Of a DNA stretch of 6,031 nt, positions 5,261-6,031 are shown one piece after another. Location of the stretch: contig VBJS01000107.1 of the NCBI GenBank assembly GCA_005880055.1, positions 1-6,031 of the forward strand. The letters run 5' to 3'. The notes under the pieces were generated by a model that was given only the letters and a program-made list of their open reading frames with translations, had not been told where the DNA came from and searched no databases. The translations under genes and the position numbers were made by a program. The stretch is from Chloroflexota bacterium. Its GTDB lineage: Bacteria; Chloroflexota; Dehalococcoidia; SM23-28-2; RBG-16-64-32. Numbering within the stretch: position 1 is the stretch's first letter; each line of letters opens with the position of its first letter.

Positions 5261-6031
5261 CTACTCGTTGGAAGAAATGTCCTGCAGGAACCCGAAGTTG
5301 AACAGCTCGTTCAGGTTGATCAGGCTGTTAGTGAAGATAAGGATGCCCACGACGATCAGCATCGCCCCACTGAAGTAATTGACTGCCCAGGAGTAGCGCT
5401 TGAGCCGCAGGTAAAGCGGTTTAAGGCTGTTGTAAGCGGCGCCCATTGCCAGGAACGGCACGGCCAGCCCCGCCGAGTAGACGAGCAGTAGCAGCCCGGC
5501 CTGCAAAGCCGTTCCGCTGGTAACCGCGAGGGCGAAGATTGCGCCCAGAGTCGGCCCGATACAGGGGCTCCATCCGGCCGAGAACGCCGAGCCAACAGCG
5601 AAGGAGCGAGCGTAGCCGATCCTTCCGCCCTCTCCCACATCCATCCTGCGCTCTCGCTCAAGGAAGGGTATGGTGATCACCCCCGATAGATGCAGACCGA
5701 GGACGATCAGTAGGCTGCCCGAAGCCTTGAGGATCAGGTCCTCATGGTCCTTCAACAGATAGCCGACAAGCCCAAGAGAGACGCCGAAACTGACAAACAC
5801 CAGCGCGAAGCCGCTCACAAAGCTCAGCGAATGCAGAAAGGGGGAAGGGCCAGCCTTCCGGGGACCTGCCACCGCCGCGACCGCCGCGCCACCGGCCGCC
5901 GGAGCGATAGAGGTCTGTGCGCCTTCGATAGCCGGCTCAAGAGAAGCGCCGGTCAGGTAACCCAGGTAAGCAGGGACCAGCGGCAGCACGCAGGGTGAAG
6001 CCACCGACAGCAGGCCGGCCAGAAAAGCAAC
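5261..6031 (-). CDS. ccdA: CcdA-type cytochrome c biogenesis / thiol-disulfide membrane transporter, N-terminus cut by window
   Basis: 256 residues are visible. The frame is open to the window edge (VAFLAGLLSVASPCVLPL at its beginning), so the true start lies beyond 6031; the GTG at 6004 is internal to the first membrane helix. The two signature cysteines are present: SPCVLPLVPAYLGYLTG gives C14 of the fragment and GWSPCIGPTLGAI gives C157. Six hydrophobic segments can be counted, at about 1-29, 70-93, 99-121, 143-173, 175-200 and 213-240 of the fragment, matching the six-helix CcdA/DsbD-beta fold. The protein takes electrons from cytoplasmic thioredoxin and passes them across the membrane to an extracytoplasmic thioredoxin such as the TlpA-like protein encoded 2 bp downstream. 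The loop between helices 1 and 2 is Ala/Pro/Gly-rich and fairly long. Family assignment is secure; a dedicated role in cytochrome c maturation is inference. Confidence 0.93.
   Translation of the reverse strand, partial: VAFLAGLLSVASPCVLPLVPAYLGYLTGASLEPAIEGAQTSIAPAAGGAAVAAVAGPRKAGPSPFLHSLSFVSGFALVFVSFGVSLGLVGYLLKDHEDLILKASGSLLIVLGLHLSGVITIPFLERERRMDVGEGGRIGYARSFAVGSAFSAGWSPCIGPTLGAIFALAVTSGTALQAGLLLLVYSAGLAVPFLAMGAAYNSLKPLYLRLKRYSWAVNYFSGAMLIVVGILIFTNSLINLNELFNFGFLQDISSNE

Noticed and set aside
5261..6004. Complete CcdA gene starting with GTG at 6004
   Set aside because: The nine codons upstream to the window edge continue the first membrane helix (VAFLAGLLS) as in family members, so the gene is cut by the window rather than starting there.
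1..6031. tRNA, rRNA, CRISPR array, transposase or long terminal repeats
   Set aside because: I read both strands and saw no tandem repeat units, cloverleaf-like segment or transposase reading frame. Nearly the whole window is explained by protein genes.

Overview
The window is a gene-dense, GC-rich bacterial chromosome segment with no RNA genes, CRISPR array or insertion sequence that I can see. My best guess at the source is an uncultured member of Chloroflexota (Dehalococcoidia-like). That guess rests on recalled similarity of the calcium-loop and dockerin-like region of the secreted protein at 2828-4537 to proteins common in that group, plus the gene content. It is not a database result.

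Left part, minus strand (2719 down to 1). This reads as one transcription unit: a thiolase-superfamily protein of SCP2/SCPx type (1484-2719), a DUF433 antitoxin-like protein (1246-1473), a DUF5615 PIN-like toxin-like protein (893-1249), a crotonase-fold (enoyl-CoA hydratase/isomerase family) protein (105-869), and the first 11 codons of another gene that leaves the window (1-34). The first four genes are packed tightly. The thiolase stop codon lies inside the ribosome-binding site of the antitoxin gene, and antitoxin and toxin overlap by GTGA. An alternative crotonase start would overlap the toxin stop by TTGA. The acyl-CoA genes look degradative or side-chain-modifying, but both enzymes lack residues usually used in catalysis, so their exact reactions are open. 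A toxin-antitoxin-type pair inside an acyl-CoA operon is the oddest feature of the layout.

Middle (2720-2827). A 108-bp divergent intergenic region carries a good Shine-Dalgarno for each side, a TATA-like element readable on both strands, and a perfect 7-bp inverted repeat. The plus-strand gene 2828-4537 encodes an exported protein: signal peptide, acidic calcium-loop motifs, a duplicated dockerin-like motif, and a C-terminal glucose/sorbosone dehydrogenase-type beta-propeller with eight cysteines in the mature chain.

Right part, minus strand (6031 down to 4524). A CcdA-type membrane electron transporter (N-terminus outside the window) is followed after 2 bp by a membrane-anchored TlpA/ResA-type thioredoxin with a WCTPC active site. 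The two form a standard pathway carrying reducing power across the membrane to extracytoplasmic thiols, as in cytochrome c maturation or disulfide control. The thioredoxin gene converges on the propeller gene and overlaps its 3' end by 14 bp.
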